From positions 17,812,707-17,876,706 of the forward strand of contig OX457047.1 of NCBI GenBank assembly GCA_949752735.1: a DNA stretch of 64,000 nt, read 5' to 3'. Shown here one piece after another: positions 14,901 through 29,900 of the stretch. Position numbers and translations under genes: made by a program. This stretch comes from Lumbricus terrestris. Taxonomy: Eukaryota > Annelida > Clitellata > Crassiclitellata > Lumbricidae. The notes under the pieces were generated by a model. That model was not told the DNA's origin. It made no database searches and worked only from the letters and a program-made list of their open reading frames with translations. Each line of letters starts with the position of its first letter. Within the stretch, counting starts at the first letter, position 1.

Positions 14901-17900
14901 TTTCATCTGCATAATTGTACGCTGTAACTGGTTGCGGTCTGTCAACCGTATTGTTGAATAAAGAGAATATTATTATTATTATTATTATTATTACATCATA
15001 CAAGTCATCTCGCAGCAACCACACACAGTGTCCCAAAGAATATCTGTTTGTTTATCATCAATGCCTACTACGCTACACAGTCAAAATCAAGGTGCAAAAC
15101 ACATTTCTTTGAGCTGCTGGTGTACACTGTGCAATATGTCTTCTTGCCAGCTTGGCAGACTTCTTTAAGCACTTCTGGATGCTTCCTAGCAATCTGAGGA
15201 GACATAGAAGAGATTCTCTAATAAGCTGTAATTTCTAAGTCATCTGTTAATGACATGCTTTGGTGTCCCTGTCATTTTTAGTATACACTTGCAATTAAAG
15301 AGTTAAGAAGTAATCAGGTATCGTCAAGTGAAGATTAGGCACAGTCACACTAGAAGTTCACTGAAAGGGTTAAGAGGCAATCAGGTATCATTATTATCAG
15401 GCAAGATTAACTACCTCTTCATAAAAAAAGTGACAAACGGCAAGCTCAATTCACTCATTCATAAGACTCCTGCATCATAGACGTCAATAGATTATCATAT
15501 AATAGAAATCACAGAACCGTTTGGTACGTTGCTCGTTTACAATTAAAGCTGCCACAACTCTGTCAGATGCATGCATCCATATGCGCGAGAGTCGACTATG
15601 CACTCCTGCTGTCCATGCGGGAGCACCTCTGAGGAGTTTTGAAGTGGCGCAATATAAATTAGATTACAATATGAACCTGCCAAACATAGATTGGCTTCGG
15701 GTTACTCGGATCTACAAAGATTTCAGCCTGACCCTTCCAACGGTCTGTGACTTGCAATTGTAATATATCAAACGGTGAGCAACCATCACCCGGTGACTTA
15801 AACAGACTTTTTATTACGGTGCTATGGAAGTCATTCGATCGGAACTCACCGGCAGAAGTCATGAGTCGTGTCAGTTGTCGAGTTGTCAGTGGTCGGCGGA
15901 GTTGACGGCGTTGACGTGGTTGGCGGCGGTGGATTCTCTTCGACATTTGTGTTCGGTGGGATTGCTTCAAGGCAAAGAAACAATCAACAGCAAAAATTAC
16001 GTTTGGTCACCACCTTTGTTTGTTTGTTTGTATGTTTGCATGTGCACTTGTTATAGCGCCCCTTCAAGCTCGCTACTCAGAGGCGCTCCCGATTGCAGAG
16101 CGGACACTGCATCGGAGTTTCACACCGAAGCGCTGAGTAATTGCGAGTGAAGGACTTGCCCAAGGTCCCTACACGGCAACTTGAGGTGGATTCGAACCTC
16201 GAACCTTCCGGCTTCAAGGCAACAACGCCACCACTACACCACCGCGCCCCACAAACCTTTGGTTTCCTTATCTCATCAGAACGCTGAACGTATAGTAAAA
16301 TGCGTGAGACTCCTGTGCAGTTGTGTCACTGAAGGGTTAAACATCGATAGAAAGCAGTTCCACATCATCATGGTCTTTTTCTTCTTTTTCAAAGCGAACA
16401 CAGTCATGGGTATCGTTGCCATTATCTTCATCAGTATCGTAGCTGCCATCGCATTGTGCCATTTCCATATATTTAAATATTTAATTTACTGATTCATGTG
16501 ACTGCTTCACCTATTAAATGCTGTTTCCTTCATTTATTTCTATCCATACTATCATCCCTCTAGGATAATCACTAATATTCGTTTGATGGATTAAACTATC
16601 TGACTAAGGGGAAGTCTAGTTGAGGGGATGAAAGAGAGATGAATGTACATTATTGCGTTTAATGATAACTACAAAATCCACACTTTATACGTGATAACAA
16701 CAAATAATCAAATATCATCAGACACGATACAGTCGAAACTCAGCACCACCACGCCCCACAATTACATCGTTACAATGGCAATCAAAAAACTGCTACGAAC
16801 TCCATCGCATACAAACCGATCCGATGCATTCAGAAATGAGTAAAGCAATCCCTTCCGTCACTTACTGATTGGCGTTCGACAGTAGACCTCGTAGACGTCG
16901 CTGCCAGACCCCCAAATCCAGCTGGCAAGGTTGCTGATCCCGGCCACAACTGGGAATGTCGTACCGTCGTTTGGAGCCACAACGATCGCACTCGTCCACG
17001 CAGTAACGTCGTAGGAAACCGTGGACCATCCGCTCGCGTAACTAGCGGAACATTTCCACGTGCCGTCGGTCACCAGAAGTCCTGCGGATATCTCGAATAT
17101 AATGCCCCTCTTGGTGGTGTCGTGTGAGCAGGATGCGTGAACGCCAACCACGTGAGAACCTGGCGCGATCGTGTCTTTGCCAACCGCGTAACTCTGGTTG
17201 TTCGACGCATCCTCCTGAACGGTCCCGTCGACGAAAAGCTCGAAGAAGCACGATGCGGTCACTCGGATCCTGCGCTCGCCTGTCACAGAAAGAAAACGAT
17301 GAACAGGAAATGTAGAGTACACGTGGACGCCAGGGCTTTTTTAACGTGCAGTTCTAAATGAGCATTCTACACAAAATGTGCAGTTCTAAATGGATTCGTG
17401 CAGTTGTAGAAGCACTTCCGTCACGTTCCGTGCAGTTAAAACTAGTAAAAATAGGTCATTTTCTGCAGATTAGGAGTAATTTACCATGGAGAATGAGAGA
17501 GGAGGATGTGCAGTTCTAAAAATTCCTTAAAAACAGCCATGGTGGACGCAATGCAATGTAAATCTCCGAGAAGTTCTCAGCGTCCGCAAAATCTACGCCA
17601 GACAGACCAGAATGCAGTGCTTAAAGTGCAGAAAAAGAAGTGCATGGACGGCGCCCGTCACTTCTCCAGGCTCAGCTGTCTAAATAAAAGCGGCAGGACG
17701 GCGTTGAGATTTGAAAATAAGTGCCTGGACGCCGTCCATGACCGTCCAGCCACACTTTAAGCCCTGCCAGAATGTAACACAAACCCTTAGAGCACAGAGC
17801 AAACAACTAGGACTTCAGTACTAACAAGTGAGATGGTGAGCGTAAGAATCAGTACACTGTATAAATAAAAAACTTAAAACATCAAAATGAAAGCAGACGG

Positions 17901-20900
17901 AAATGTCTACGACGACAGCAGAGCATAGCTAACGAAATGAAGTGAAAAACGGCCATTTAAATACCAAAGTATGCTCTGCAGTAGACGGTCTGATCGTACG
18001 ATCCTGATTTCTTCGCCGTCCAGATGTACTTTGCCCTTGAGCTGCACTTCTCGTCCTTCTCGTACATCTGTACGTCGGAATCGTCCACTGGAACCGCAGC
18101 GGGCCACGCAGCGTCGTTGTAGTCAATTTCCGTCCAGCCCGTCACTTCCACGCTCGTGCACTTCCAGGAGATGTCGGTGACTATCTTTCCGTCGGATGTG
18201 GCGGCGATGATCCCAGCAGCATCACCCAGATTCGAACTTGCCTTGATAGCGAGGACTTGATAAGAATCAGGGATGGTAATCTGGTAGCCAGCAGTGACCT
18301 GCACGGAAGAGTCTGGGAGGTCGTTGTAGTGTTCGCCATCGATGTAGACGCTACCCTCGGTGATTGTCCGAATGCACAAAGATTTTGGTTCTGAAACAAT
18401 TTAAGCGGTCTACGATTTAGCATTTAAAACCCTACAACTAAGAGACAAACCGAAACAGGCTGGTGCATGAGTACTTGCCATAGCGCCCCTTCAAGAATAC
18501 TACTCTGAGGCGCTCCCGATTACAGCAGGGACACCGAATCGGAGTTTCACGCTGAAGCGCAAGAGCAATTGCGAATAAAGGACTTGCTCAGGGTCACAAA
18601 CGTGGTGACTTGAGGCAAATTCGAGCTTGCAATGCAACCTTCTGGTTTTAAGGCGCCGAACTTACCCCTATACCACCGTGCCCCACGGGTGTAGTGTATG
18701 GGTTCCAGTTTGGATTCTTCTCAGCTGAACTGCTCAGTACCTAACCACCTCACACCCAATTGGTTCACATCAGCGAACTCGTCTCACCATCTCCTGTCTA
18801 GACTCTGGACGAATGACAACGCACCAGAGCCAGCGTTATTTACGTTAATGGAAGATAAAATGAAAACCTTCGTTAACAAAAGCTGCTGGTCCCCGATGTT
18901 GCAAAAGTCTTCCGCTGGACATCAGATTGGCCACCTCAGTGGACTCTTTCAAATCAAAGCTCAAATCTCATCTGTATGCTAAGGCCTATCCCGCAGTTAT
19001 CGGTGAGTGAGGCGACCTTATAACGGAATGGCCGTGTTACGGCTCCATATAAATTGCCATTATCATTATTATTAACTTACTTTCTGGTTCGGGTGATGTG
19101 TTGTCATCTGGTTTCGGTTCCGGGTTCGTTTTGTTCTCGTTGTTCAGAATGACTTCAAGGGTATCCAACCAGTTGCTGATGTTCTGAATTGCAGACGGTG
19201 TATTGACACAGATCAACTCAAACGACTCCTTAACAACCGTGATGACATCGCTGCACCCGGCGATCGTACACGACTGCACAAGCGTCAGCTTCCTAATAGA
19301 AGAACAGAGAAACAGCAAAGAATCTCAAGACATGTTGACCGGAAACAGCGCTGCATCACTTGCTGATAAAGATCACAGTGCAGGAAAAACTATTGGACAG
19401 CCAGAGTTGTTTGTTAAAACAAGAAAAACTGCCAACGTGGCAAGAATGCTCAAGCTGCCGAATGTTCAAGGGCCGAATTAAGGCTAGTGACAGATCTGCA
19501 ATGTACGTACCGTATGTATGTATGAGCACTTGTTATAGCACCCTTTCAAGATAACTACTCAGAGGTGCTCCCGACTGCAGTGCGGACACTGAATTGGAGT
19601 TCCACGCCAAAGCGCATGAGCAACCGCGAGAGAACGACTTGCGCAGAGTCCCTACTGGGCGGCTTGAGGTGGATTCGAACCCACAACCTTCCAGCTCCAA
19701 GGCACCGAACATACCCTTGCACTACAATGCCACACAAATGACAATGAGAAAGACGAGAGGTTTGTCAACTGACCTGCAGTAGTTATCGTCCGCTTGCTGA
19801 GTCTCGGTGTTCCACAGCGGCACAGACAGACGCGATAGATCGGCAAAACAGGTGTCAGTGAGAGCAGTTGAATCACACGTACCAGATCCAACTGACGAGA
19901 ACAAAAAGGTAACAACATCGTATAGGTAAATCATCACATCATTACGTCAGTTCATTTGACAACTTGCAAGTGCATTAGTCAACAATTACTTACTTCTCGC
20001 ATTTGCTATATAGCACCCCTTCAAAGCGTATCTACTCAGTGGCACTTCTGACTACAGCGCGGACACTGCATCGGAGTTTCACGCAGAAGCGCAATTGCGA
20101 GTGAAGGACCTCTTTAAGGTCCCTACGTGGTGGTTTCAGATGGAACCCTCCGGCTCCAAGGCACTGAACCCACCACTACACCACCGCGTAGTAGTTTCCT
20201 TGAAGGGCTGCCATATAAGTTTCCGAATGAATGAATAACATAAATGCCTGGGACTAACACCATCCGGAAACTTGTAGCTATTAGCGTGGCAGCAATCTAT
20301 ACAGATTGGCTAATTTTAAAAGCAGAATATAAAAAAACAACTGTGCTACCTGGACAGATTGTACCCTGGAACACGTTGCGCAGTAGAGCTGAGATCTTGA
20401 CGGCGATCTCGCGCCGTCCAATGGGACAGGTCGTCACTTCTGCACTGATGCATGCGGCCATGGCGTCTAACAATGTCCTAGAGTGAAAGACAAAATTCAG
20501 CAACGGTAAACGAATGTAGAAAGGAGTGCAGGAAACCAATGTATAATAATAATAATTATGTACAGTGGTGTAGACAGGGGGGTTTGGGGGTTAAAAAAAA
20601 CCCATTGGCCTAGGAAACAAGTTTTTTTTAACTTTAGGTTATTTATCCACTTAAATAAGAAAAAGAAAAAAACAATTGCTTGTAATAACAATTGTTTTTC
20701 TTACTTTATTCCCTTTGTTACTTTATTCCCTTTTATTTACTGTAATACTGTTGGGTTGGTGTCAGAAAGGGCATTCGGCCAGGCAAAAAAAACATCATAA
20801 ATTCCTGGCTACACCACTGAATATGTACCATATAATAAAATAGTATTATAATTATATGCTCCTCATGCGTAATTGCCTAAAAGGCCAAGCCCCAATGTAT

Positions 20901-23900
20901 CTTAAAGGGAGCTTTGTGTGCCAGTGCTATCCGTTCTAGGCTGTAGATTCCTTCGCTCTGCCACGCAAGGTAACCTGATTGTCCCTATGGCTCGAACTTC
21001 CACAGTGCTGCATAAAAAGCTATCGTCGGACATCTTTCTGAAATAAGTTACCTAGTAGTCTCACTAATGAACTTCATATTTATTTATTTAGTCTTTCTTT
21101 CAGCAAGCATTTGAAAACCATTCTCTTTGATCGTAGTTTGATGTGGTCAGATCGGGCACTCCTCTGAGGAATTTCTCTTGAAGTGGCACTATATAAATTC
21201 TTGACTATGATTATGATTACGATGTACCAGCCTCACAAACAAACAAGCAGACCATAATAACAGATTATAAGACTCAAAAAATTAAACCATGTTTCAATAT
21301 TCTAGCATTTTAACAACCTTGAACATGACATTTAAAAAAAACTAAAAATATCTTTCACCAATTGGTATGGGGAAATAAAATAAGGAATTGTTGCAACAAC
21401 TGCAGAGTGCACAGCTACATTATCACGCATTCATCACACTCGCAGTGTCTTGCATGAAGCACCTTATCAAGGTACAGCTGACTAGGCGATCAAGAGCAAG
21501 AACCATTCTCTGACATCTACTGCAATTTGATCGCCCTAAAATTTACCGTCTAAATGATCATCATTAAGCCGAATGAAGCAAAATCAAAAATGTTTAATGT
21601 AAAATGAGTAATTTAAATGAACTTTAAGTGAATTCCGATGTGCAACCTACCCATCGCAGATTCCTGTGTATTGGCCATGGATAACAGCGTCCAGGACATC
21701 AATGTAGCATTTGTTAATCGCAGATACCGTGAATTCGGCTGGTAAAAGACAAACACACAAGCAAATGATAAGAATGCATAAGCGTATTGTCATCTAATCT
21801 AAGAACTTAGAGACATGGAACCAGTCTATGGAGGAAATAGGTCCAGGACAAGTTTGCTTTTCTTTGAGATCCGAAGCCCAGAACACACCACAAACGTTTT
21901 GCGCAGAGCCACGCACAAACAGCCGTCCCTGTTCATGCAACAGTCAGATTGAGAAGCAAGTCAGAAGAGCTGGCTGAGTGAGTACAGATAGGTTTCATAC
22001 TCAGATAGGTTTCACACTAATTAAAAAGATAATTAAAAGACAAATCAAAGACCAATTAAAAGATAACAAGATTGTGACTCAATCACAAAGAAAACACAAA
22101 CTGAAAGTTATTCACTTCTTATGGCTAGCCAACGCAGTGATTTAAGTACGTATCAGTGACATATGTTCTACTTTTGGAGCATAATACCAGTAAAGCCTAC
22201 AGGAAAACAAACAAACATCAAGGCATAAAAACCAAATGGAGATGCAGGCACAGTAATCAGTAAAAGAGCGTGTGATGATCTTCCCATAGAAAATAGTTCA
22301 ATTCTTAAAAGAACGAGTTTGTTGCGTGCAAAAAGAAATGTATTGTCAGCCAACACAGCTAGTCGTTTAAAGGGCTAGCACTTCATTCCAGCTGCCACAC
22401 AGGCAAGCATAATAACAAATTTGCATTGTCAAACGAATATTAAAATAATGAAGTAGAATCATAGTCATCATCGTCAGCATATAAATTTTTTTCACTAAGA
22501 AGATCTTAATCTTTTCATACGTGTTTCGCAATTGGGACCAGAGTATCCGGGAGCGCACTGACAGGTGTAACCATTTGCAGGCAGCGTCACTTCGGCTGGA
22601 TATGACGCTGGTGACTTCTTCTCATCACAGACCCCATTGTTCTTGCACGGCTTCGATGAACAATAACTAAAGCAGGTCCATCCGACAGCTGCTTGAACGC
22701 TGTAGAGCGTCGCAAAGACACTTTTCGACTGGTCATTCGTACAGTCCACAGTTGCCTTAACTGCATGGTCCCGAGCCTCTTTCGCCTTCCTGTGAACATA
22801 CGAACAGAGTCCATTACCCTTCTGACAACCCCCCCTCTGACTCAAAAACAATGCTCATGAATAAGCTGGTGCCCGCGCATAGCTTTCAAGTGGCGCTTCA
22901 AAGTTTGGAGATTACGATTTCTGATATCTTTGATAAAAGTCACAAGTCTAACGAATAGAGAAGCAGAATCTGATTTCTTTTTATACACATTCATAGCGTG
23001 GCAAGCTACTACAAACTTTCTGGCTTTTGCAACAACAACAACAAAAGTGGTGTAAAAGTAGCAACGTAAACAAACATGCGCGCATAGCTTTCAAGTGGCG
23101 CTTCAAAGTTTGGAGATTACGATTTATGATATCTTTGATAAAAGTCACAAGTCTAATGAACAGAGAAGCAGAATTTGATTTCTTTTTATACACGTTCATA
23201 GCGTGGCAAGCTGCTGCAAACTTTTTGGCCTTTGCAACAACAACAACAACAACAAAAGTGGTGTACGAGTAGCAACGTAAACAAACACGCATGCAGAACT
23301 CATTTGTTATCTTGCTGTTACCATAGCATGGAAAATTGCTACAAACGTTTTGTTTCTTAAAAAAATAAAGTGGTGCACTAGTAGCAATGCAAACATGCAT
23401 GCAGAAGTCATCATTTACTATCTTTTTTTTATCTTTCCCTTGCTATAAACATTAGTTTAAGCAGCAAAACATTAAGATGCAGCACAATCAGAGCATCGAG
23501 AAAGCATGAAACAAGATCTCTTTTTGACAACAATTGACAGTGCCAATAATTACTACTGTTGTATGTCATGTAGGCTACCAATAAGCTGATGCAGACAGCT
23601 GAAGAAAAACAAAGATGGCCGTCAGGTAATGAATGATGACACCTTATACAAAGACTAACAGAAAATCCGATCGTAATCAATGGATTTCTTACTTTATTAA
23701 CCATAATCGTGATTAACAGCATTTTTAGTTAACATACTTGCAGAAGTCGTCACCCTCTCCAGCACTCAAGTCCTTTCCAATGTATCCCTTCAGCTCAACG
23801 TAATGCTGGAACGCATCAACGGAGTCTATGGCTGCATTCAGGCCACAGATCGGCTCTAGACAAGCAAATGAATCAGCATTTTAGTATTAGTTGCACTAGA

Positions 23901-26900
23901 GCATAATTATTCCATACAACATTATTAGAATTCTCTCCGAAGAACCACTTAGAAGAAGCAACTAAGGATATGATTTATTGCGGTTTTTCCATCAGAAATT
24001 AGCGATAATACAACTCAATTTCAATTTTCGTTTATTCAAAACTTCAGGCTGGCAGAACTCAACCCGTTACATTTAACTACTTTCACGAGGGTCTTATAAT
24101 TATGCATGTTCAGAGATCGTATGCAACATAAATCAAGACTAGGTCTGATGCGCGTTTGTTAACGGAATGCGGACTACTGAAGAATCAAATCAGTTTTATT
24201 TCTTTGAATAAAATCAAATCAAATTTATTGCTCCCTCCAAAAAATATAATCACAAGTTATGCATAAATTGTACAAAATGATTAAAATTACAGATGAATGC
24301 AATACGAGTCCAAATAAGAAAAGCCTTCATTATAAACGCCTGTAATTCAACTGACAAGGAGACAACCTTCACATCGCTTTTTAAACTCACTGTCATCGCA
24401 CTTCTTATTTCCATTTCCATTTCCAGTAGGATTCTTGGAGCACACGCAGTCAAATCTTCCCGACTCGAGCGGATGACACGTGGCATTGTCCCTGCACGGA
24501 CTCGGGCCTTTGTCACATGGTTTCGGATTGAATTCCGTGTCATTGTTCCTTGATTTATTGTTGTTCTCTTCAATTGGCTTCTTTTCAGCGTCTGTACATT
24601 TCTTCGTGTTGTCTTTAACACATTTCTCCTTATCTGCGTCCAGTCTGAAACAAGAGCCGCACGACAGTAAGTAATAAATAATAATAAATAATACAACAAA
24701 TATCAAATTAATAATAAGGTAATATTTACTAATTAATTTTAATCGAATTGCATTGATATCGTATATATAAATTTATAGATTGCCAATTACACTCAATAAT
24801 AATAATAACAATGATAATAATAATAATAATAATAATATTAATAATAATACAGTGATTCAATGCTACCACGAGCCTATGCACGTCAAGGCCGTAGAACAAT
24901 GTTTTTACAGGAACATAATAATATTAATAATAATAATAATAATAATAACGACAATAATAATTACATTCTTAAGATTTAAAAATTATCATTACGATCGCTG
25001 TCATAAATTATTTATGAACAAATTACCATTAAACATGGCAATTTAAAATTATTATATTTTCCACGGTGTGCTAGCAACAAGACTCACTTTACAATCTCCT
25101 TCTTCTGTTGAACGGGACAGTAGACTCGCTTCTTCATTGCGGCCACCTTCGTGTTGTAGTCATCGATGCAAGACTGAGCCTGCGGCGCCTGGCAGGTCGT
25201 CGGAGTCGTACAGTCCTTGCCGGAAATGTTTTTCATCCAGGTAACGAGGGCGTTAACGGCTGTAACGTACGTGGATGAGCAGCTGGAGGTCGGTGCTGTC
25301 AGGTCGCCCACAGCGGAGTACGTCTTGTTGTACGACCTGGAAAATTAGGAAACCTTTCCGAATAATAATTTAAAACGATCGGAACCAAACTGGTGATGAA
25401 TGCCGGTTTGGAACGGGCCCAGTGGTCCATGGATGATCATGACGATTACTGTATAAGCTAAGTGGTAGTGTCAGAAGGTGAGGCAACAGTTTGCTGCAGG
25501 CATCATTGGCCGCTGTCAATACATCAACACATCTGAACATCGCATTGTATTTTATCCATAATTTATATAGCACCTCTCACAGTGCACACTAATCAGAGAC
25601 CAAGAGAGAAAAAAGTGGTCTTGACCCAGTGAAAAGAGGTACCTGGCCAGAGTCGTGTCTACTGTGGATTGGAGTCCATTGAGTGCACAACCCAGTGGCT
25701 CCCAACCTTTTTTGACTGTAGGCCGTGTAGGGCCACATTTTCTAAGTTGGAGGACACGAGGACCACTTTTTCTTAGTAGAAGGACATATGGGGGGGGGGA
25801 GGGGGACGCACAGGGCTAAAATTTAATTAACTAAAAGCACATAAAATTGTTATAAATGAACCAAAATAGAATGTTTGATGTCATTTATAGACGTCAAAAT
25901 AATACAATTCGTAATAGAAAATAATTATGTGTTCTATGTCCAAATTGTCAATTTTTTCGTATATTTTTTAAAATTCTTTGAGATGAGGGGCATTTTTTAG
26001 GCCTGGCAGGGCCCGCGAGCCACGGGTTGGGAACCACTGGCATAACCCATCAGTGGCAATTTTCTAGTACCCAACCTCGACTAAAGAAAACAGTTTTAAG
26101 ATTATGACAGAACATGACAGAGGGAGCTTTTGGCAGCAGGCGCAGATATCATGTGCAGCCCATTCCACACCACATTACATAACTCTTCATCATAAAACAG
26201 CTCACGTGCTGCGATAATGACATCTTACCATTCAATTGCAACACTTTTCTAACTTACCCACAGATGTCCTCGTAACTTGGTCCAATGTCGCTAGTGATCT
26301 TCAAGAGCGCTTCCTGAATATACTTGGAGCCAACGTCTGTGACGTTGCTGACCAAGCATGTCGGTGGTTGCGCTGCAGCAGAAAGTACATTATTCATACT
26401 TAAAAATACAATTAGTAAGTAATGCCTTCAGTCTTTAGCAAAACAAAGGAATGTGCTCTCATCCTGTGCTCTTCAAACTACATGCAGACAATAGATGAAT
26501 TCCAGTCTCCAGTGTCCTTGACAATGAAGGGTCATTCCACATCAACTTGCATTTGTTTCGAAGCAAATACTGGTACAAGATCTTTCTACAGCTTGGCATA
26601 AGGCAAACAAAGTCAAGCATGAATGTCTGAGGCATTATGCTAGAGCCCTGATTCTAAAAGAGACATTGAACTTACAAGGGTTTAATGTAGGGACCTGTGA
26701 ATCAGAAATTTTCAGTCAAGCAGAATCTCAAAAGAAATTGGGGATAAAAGTTCAAATTCGAATCAAATCTCAAATCTCAAATCGCATCAGCAGACAACAC
26801 CTTGATATTCATGTGGCATGTTCTATGCAGCACAGATGGATGTACCACAGTGGAGATCATCAATATAATCTGTCAATGTAGTAGACCTGATAACTTTTCT

Positions 26901-29900
26901 ACATTTTAAAATCAATTAATCTAAATGTAAAGCTACTAATTAAGAAAATTAAGATAAAATAAATATAAAAAAAATGTAAACCAAGGGCGAATAATAATAA
27001 TCTTCGCTCAATTTCAAACAGACACAATGCAGAAATAGTTTTTCCAAGTGATAACGTTACTTTTGAATCAAATACTTCCGTCCCATTTCTCTTCTATTCA
27101 TCAAAGCATTGCAGGTCCTAGTTTAATTTTTTTTTTAAACTGTCTTCAGATGAACATGGCAAGAAGGACCTACTGCAGTCCTGATTTTCTGTTGTACAGA
27201 TCTGCTTCAGTTGTAGCAGTGCAGAAGCAGCATTTGAGATTACAGACTTCTTTATGTTGGCACAACCGCTCGAGTGCTCGTTCAGACAAGACGCAAGTGT
27301 CGTGAGGATGCTAGAACAACAAGAGACAACCCCAATAAAAAATAACCTCAATTAAAATAATCCAATCGAAATTACCCCAATCCTAATCAAAAGTTAACCC
27401 AAATCAAAATAACCTCGATCCCTGTCAACAGACAGAAATACAGCCACGTGAACATGATTTTAATGCGCACAGTATTCCCCATACCTTACTATTGCAATCA
27501 TTCTCGTTACTGAAATTATATAAATAATAATCTTCGTTTATTGTTCCAACTGATGCAGCATGATTACAATCAGTAACGAAAAAATGATCAGAAGTTATTA
27601 CAGGGGGTCGATTCCAACAGTTGGCAGCCAAGCAAGATGCGATCGCATCCTACTGCTCAGTTTACCAATGCCAACAGCCGAATGGAAGGTTGAGTGGACC
27701 ATTTTGGGAGGGTATCGGGAAGCGATCCCATATCCGAGTGTTCTTTATACCAGAGCGTTGATTGATCTCGGCCGGGAGCGCCTCTGAGTAGAAACCTTAA
27801 AGAGGCGCTATATAAATTATGATTGATTGGTAGATTGACGAAAGAAAGTTGCTACTGACTCAGCGATTCCATTTTTGAAAACATTTTTACGTAATAGAAC
27901 AAAACTGAATTTAATCGATAAATTGAAGTTAGATTCAGAAGATCAATCAATCCATTTTAATTTTAATCAGCACCAGCCATAATAGCTATACATTAAAAAT
28001 TATACATTAATAATTATACATTAATAATTATACATTAATAATTATACATTAATAATTATACATAAATAATTATACATTAAATTTTAATAATTCTACATTA
28101 ACAATTATACATTAATAATTATACATAAAAAATTATACGTTAATAATTATACGTTAATAATTATACGTTAATAATTACGCGTTAATAATTACACATTAAT
28201 AATTACACATTAATAATTACACATTAATAATTACACATTAATAATTACACATTAATAATTACACATTAATAATTATACGTTAATAATTATACGTTAATAA
28301 TTATACGTTAATAATTATACGTTAATAATTATACGTTAATAATTATACGTTAATAATTATACGTTAATAATTACGCGTTAATAATTATACATTAATAATT
28401 ATACATAAATAATTATACATAAATAATTATACATTAAATTTTAATAATTCTACATTAACAATTCTACATTAATAATTCTACATTAATAATTCTACATTAA
28501 TAATTATACGTTAATAATTATACATTAAAAATTATACATTAATAATTATTCATTAATAATTATACGCTAATAATCATACATTAATAATTATACATTAATA
28601 ATTATACATTAATAATTATACATTAATAAATATACAATAATAATTATACGTTAATAATTACGCGTTAATAATTACACATTAATAATCATACATTAATAAT
28701 TATACATTAATAATTATACATTAATAATTATACATTAATAATTATACATAAAAAATTATACATTAATAATTATACGTTAATAATTATACGTTAATAATTA
28801 CACATTAATAATTATTCATTAATAATTATACATTAATAAATATACAATAATAATTATACATAAAAAATTATACATTAATAATTATACATTAATAATTATA
28901 CATTAAAAATTATACATTAATAATTATACATTAATAATTATACATTAATAAATATACAATAATAATTATACATTAATAATTATACATTAATAATTATACA
29001 TTAATAATTATACATTAATAATTATACATTAATAATTATACATTAATAATCATACATTAATAATTCTACATTAATAATTCTACATTGATAATTCTACATT
29101 AATAATTATACATTAATAATTATACATTAATAATTATACATTAATAATTATACATTAATAATTATACATTAATAATTACACATTAATAATTATACATTAA
29201 TAATTATACATTAATAATTATACATTAATAATTATACATTAATAATCATACATTAATAATTATACATTAATAATTCTACATTAATAATTCTACATTAATA
29301 ATTCTACATTAAAAATTATACATTAATAATCATACATTAATAATTATACATTAATAATTATACATTAATAATTATATATTAATAATTATACATTAATAAT
29401 TATACATAAATAATTATACATAAATAATTATACATAAATAATTATACATTAAATTTTAATAATTCTACATTAACAATTCTACATTAATAATTCTACATTA
29501 ATAATTCTACATTAATAATTATACGTTAATAATTATACATTAAAAATTATACATTAATAATCATACATTAATAATTCTACATTAATAATTCTACATTGAT
29601 AATTCTACATTAATAATTCTACATTAATAATTCTACATTGATAATTCTACATTAATAATTCTACATTGATAATTCTACATTATTAATTATACATTAATAA
29701 TTCTACATTAATAATTATACATTAATAATTCTACATTATTAATTATACATTAATAATTATACATTAATAATTACACATTAATAATTATACATTAATAATT
29801 CTACATTAATAATTCTACATTAATAATTCTACATTGATAATTCTACATAAATAATTATACATTAAATTTTAATAATTCTACATTAATAATTCTACATTAA

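Noticed and set aside
27425..27631. Minus-strand ORF between exons 34 and 35
   Set aside because: No module cysteine pattern or matching acceptor, and exons 34 and 35 already join in phase.
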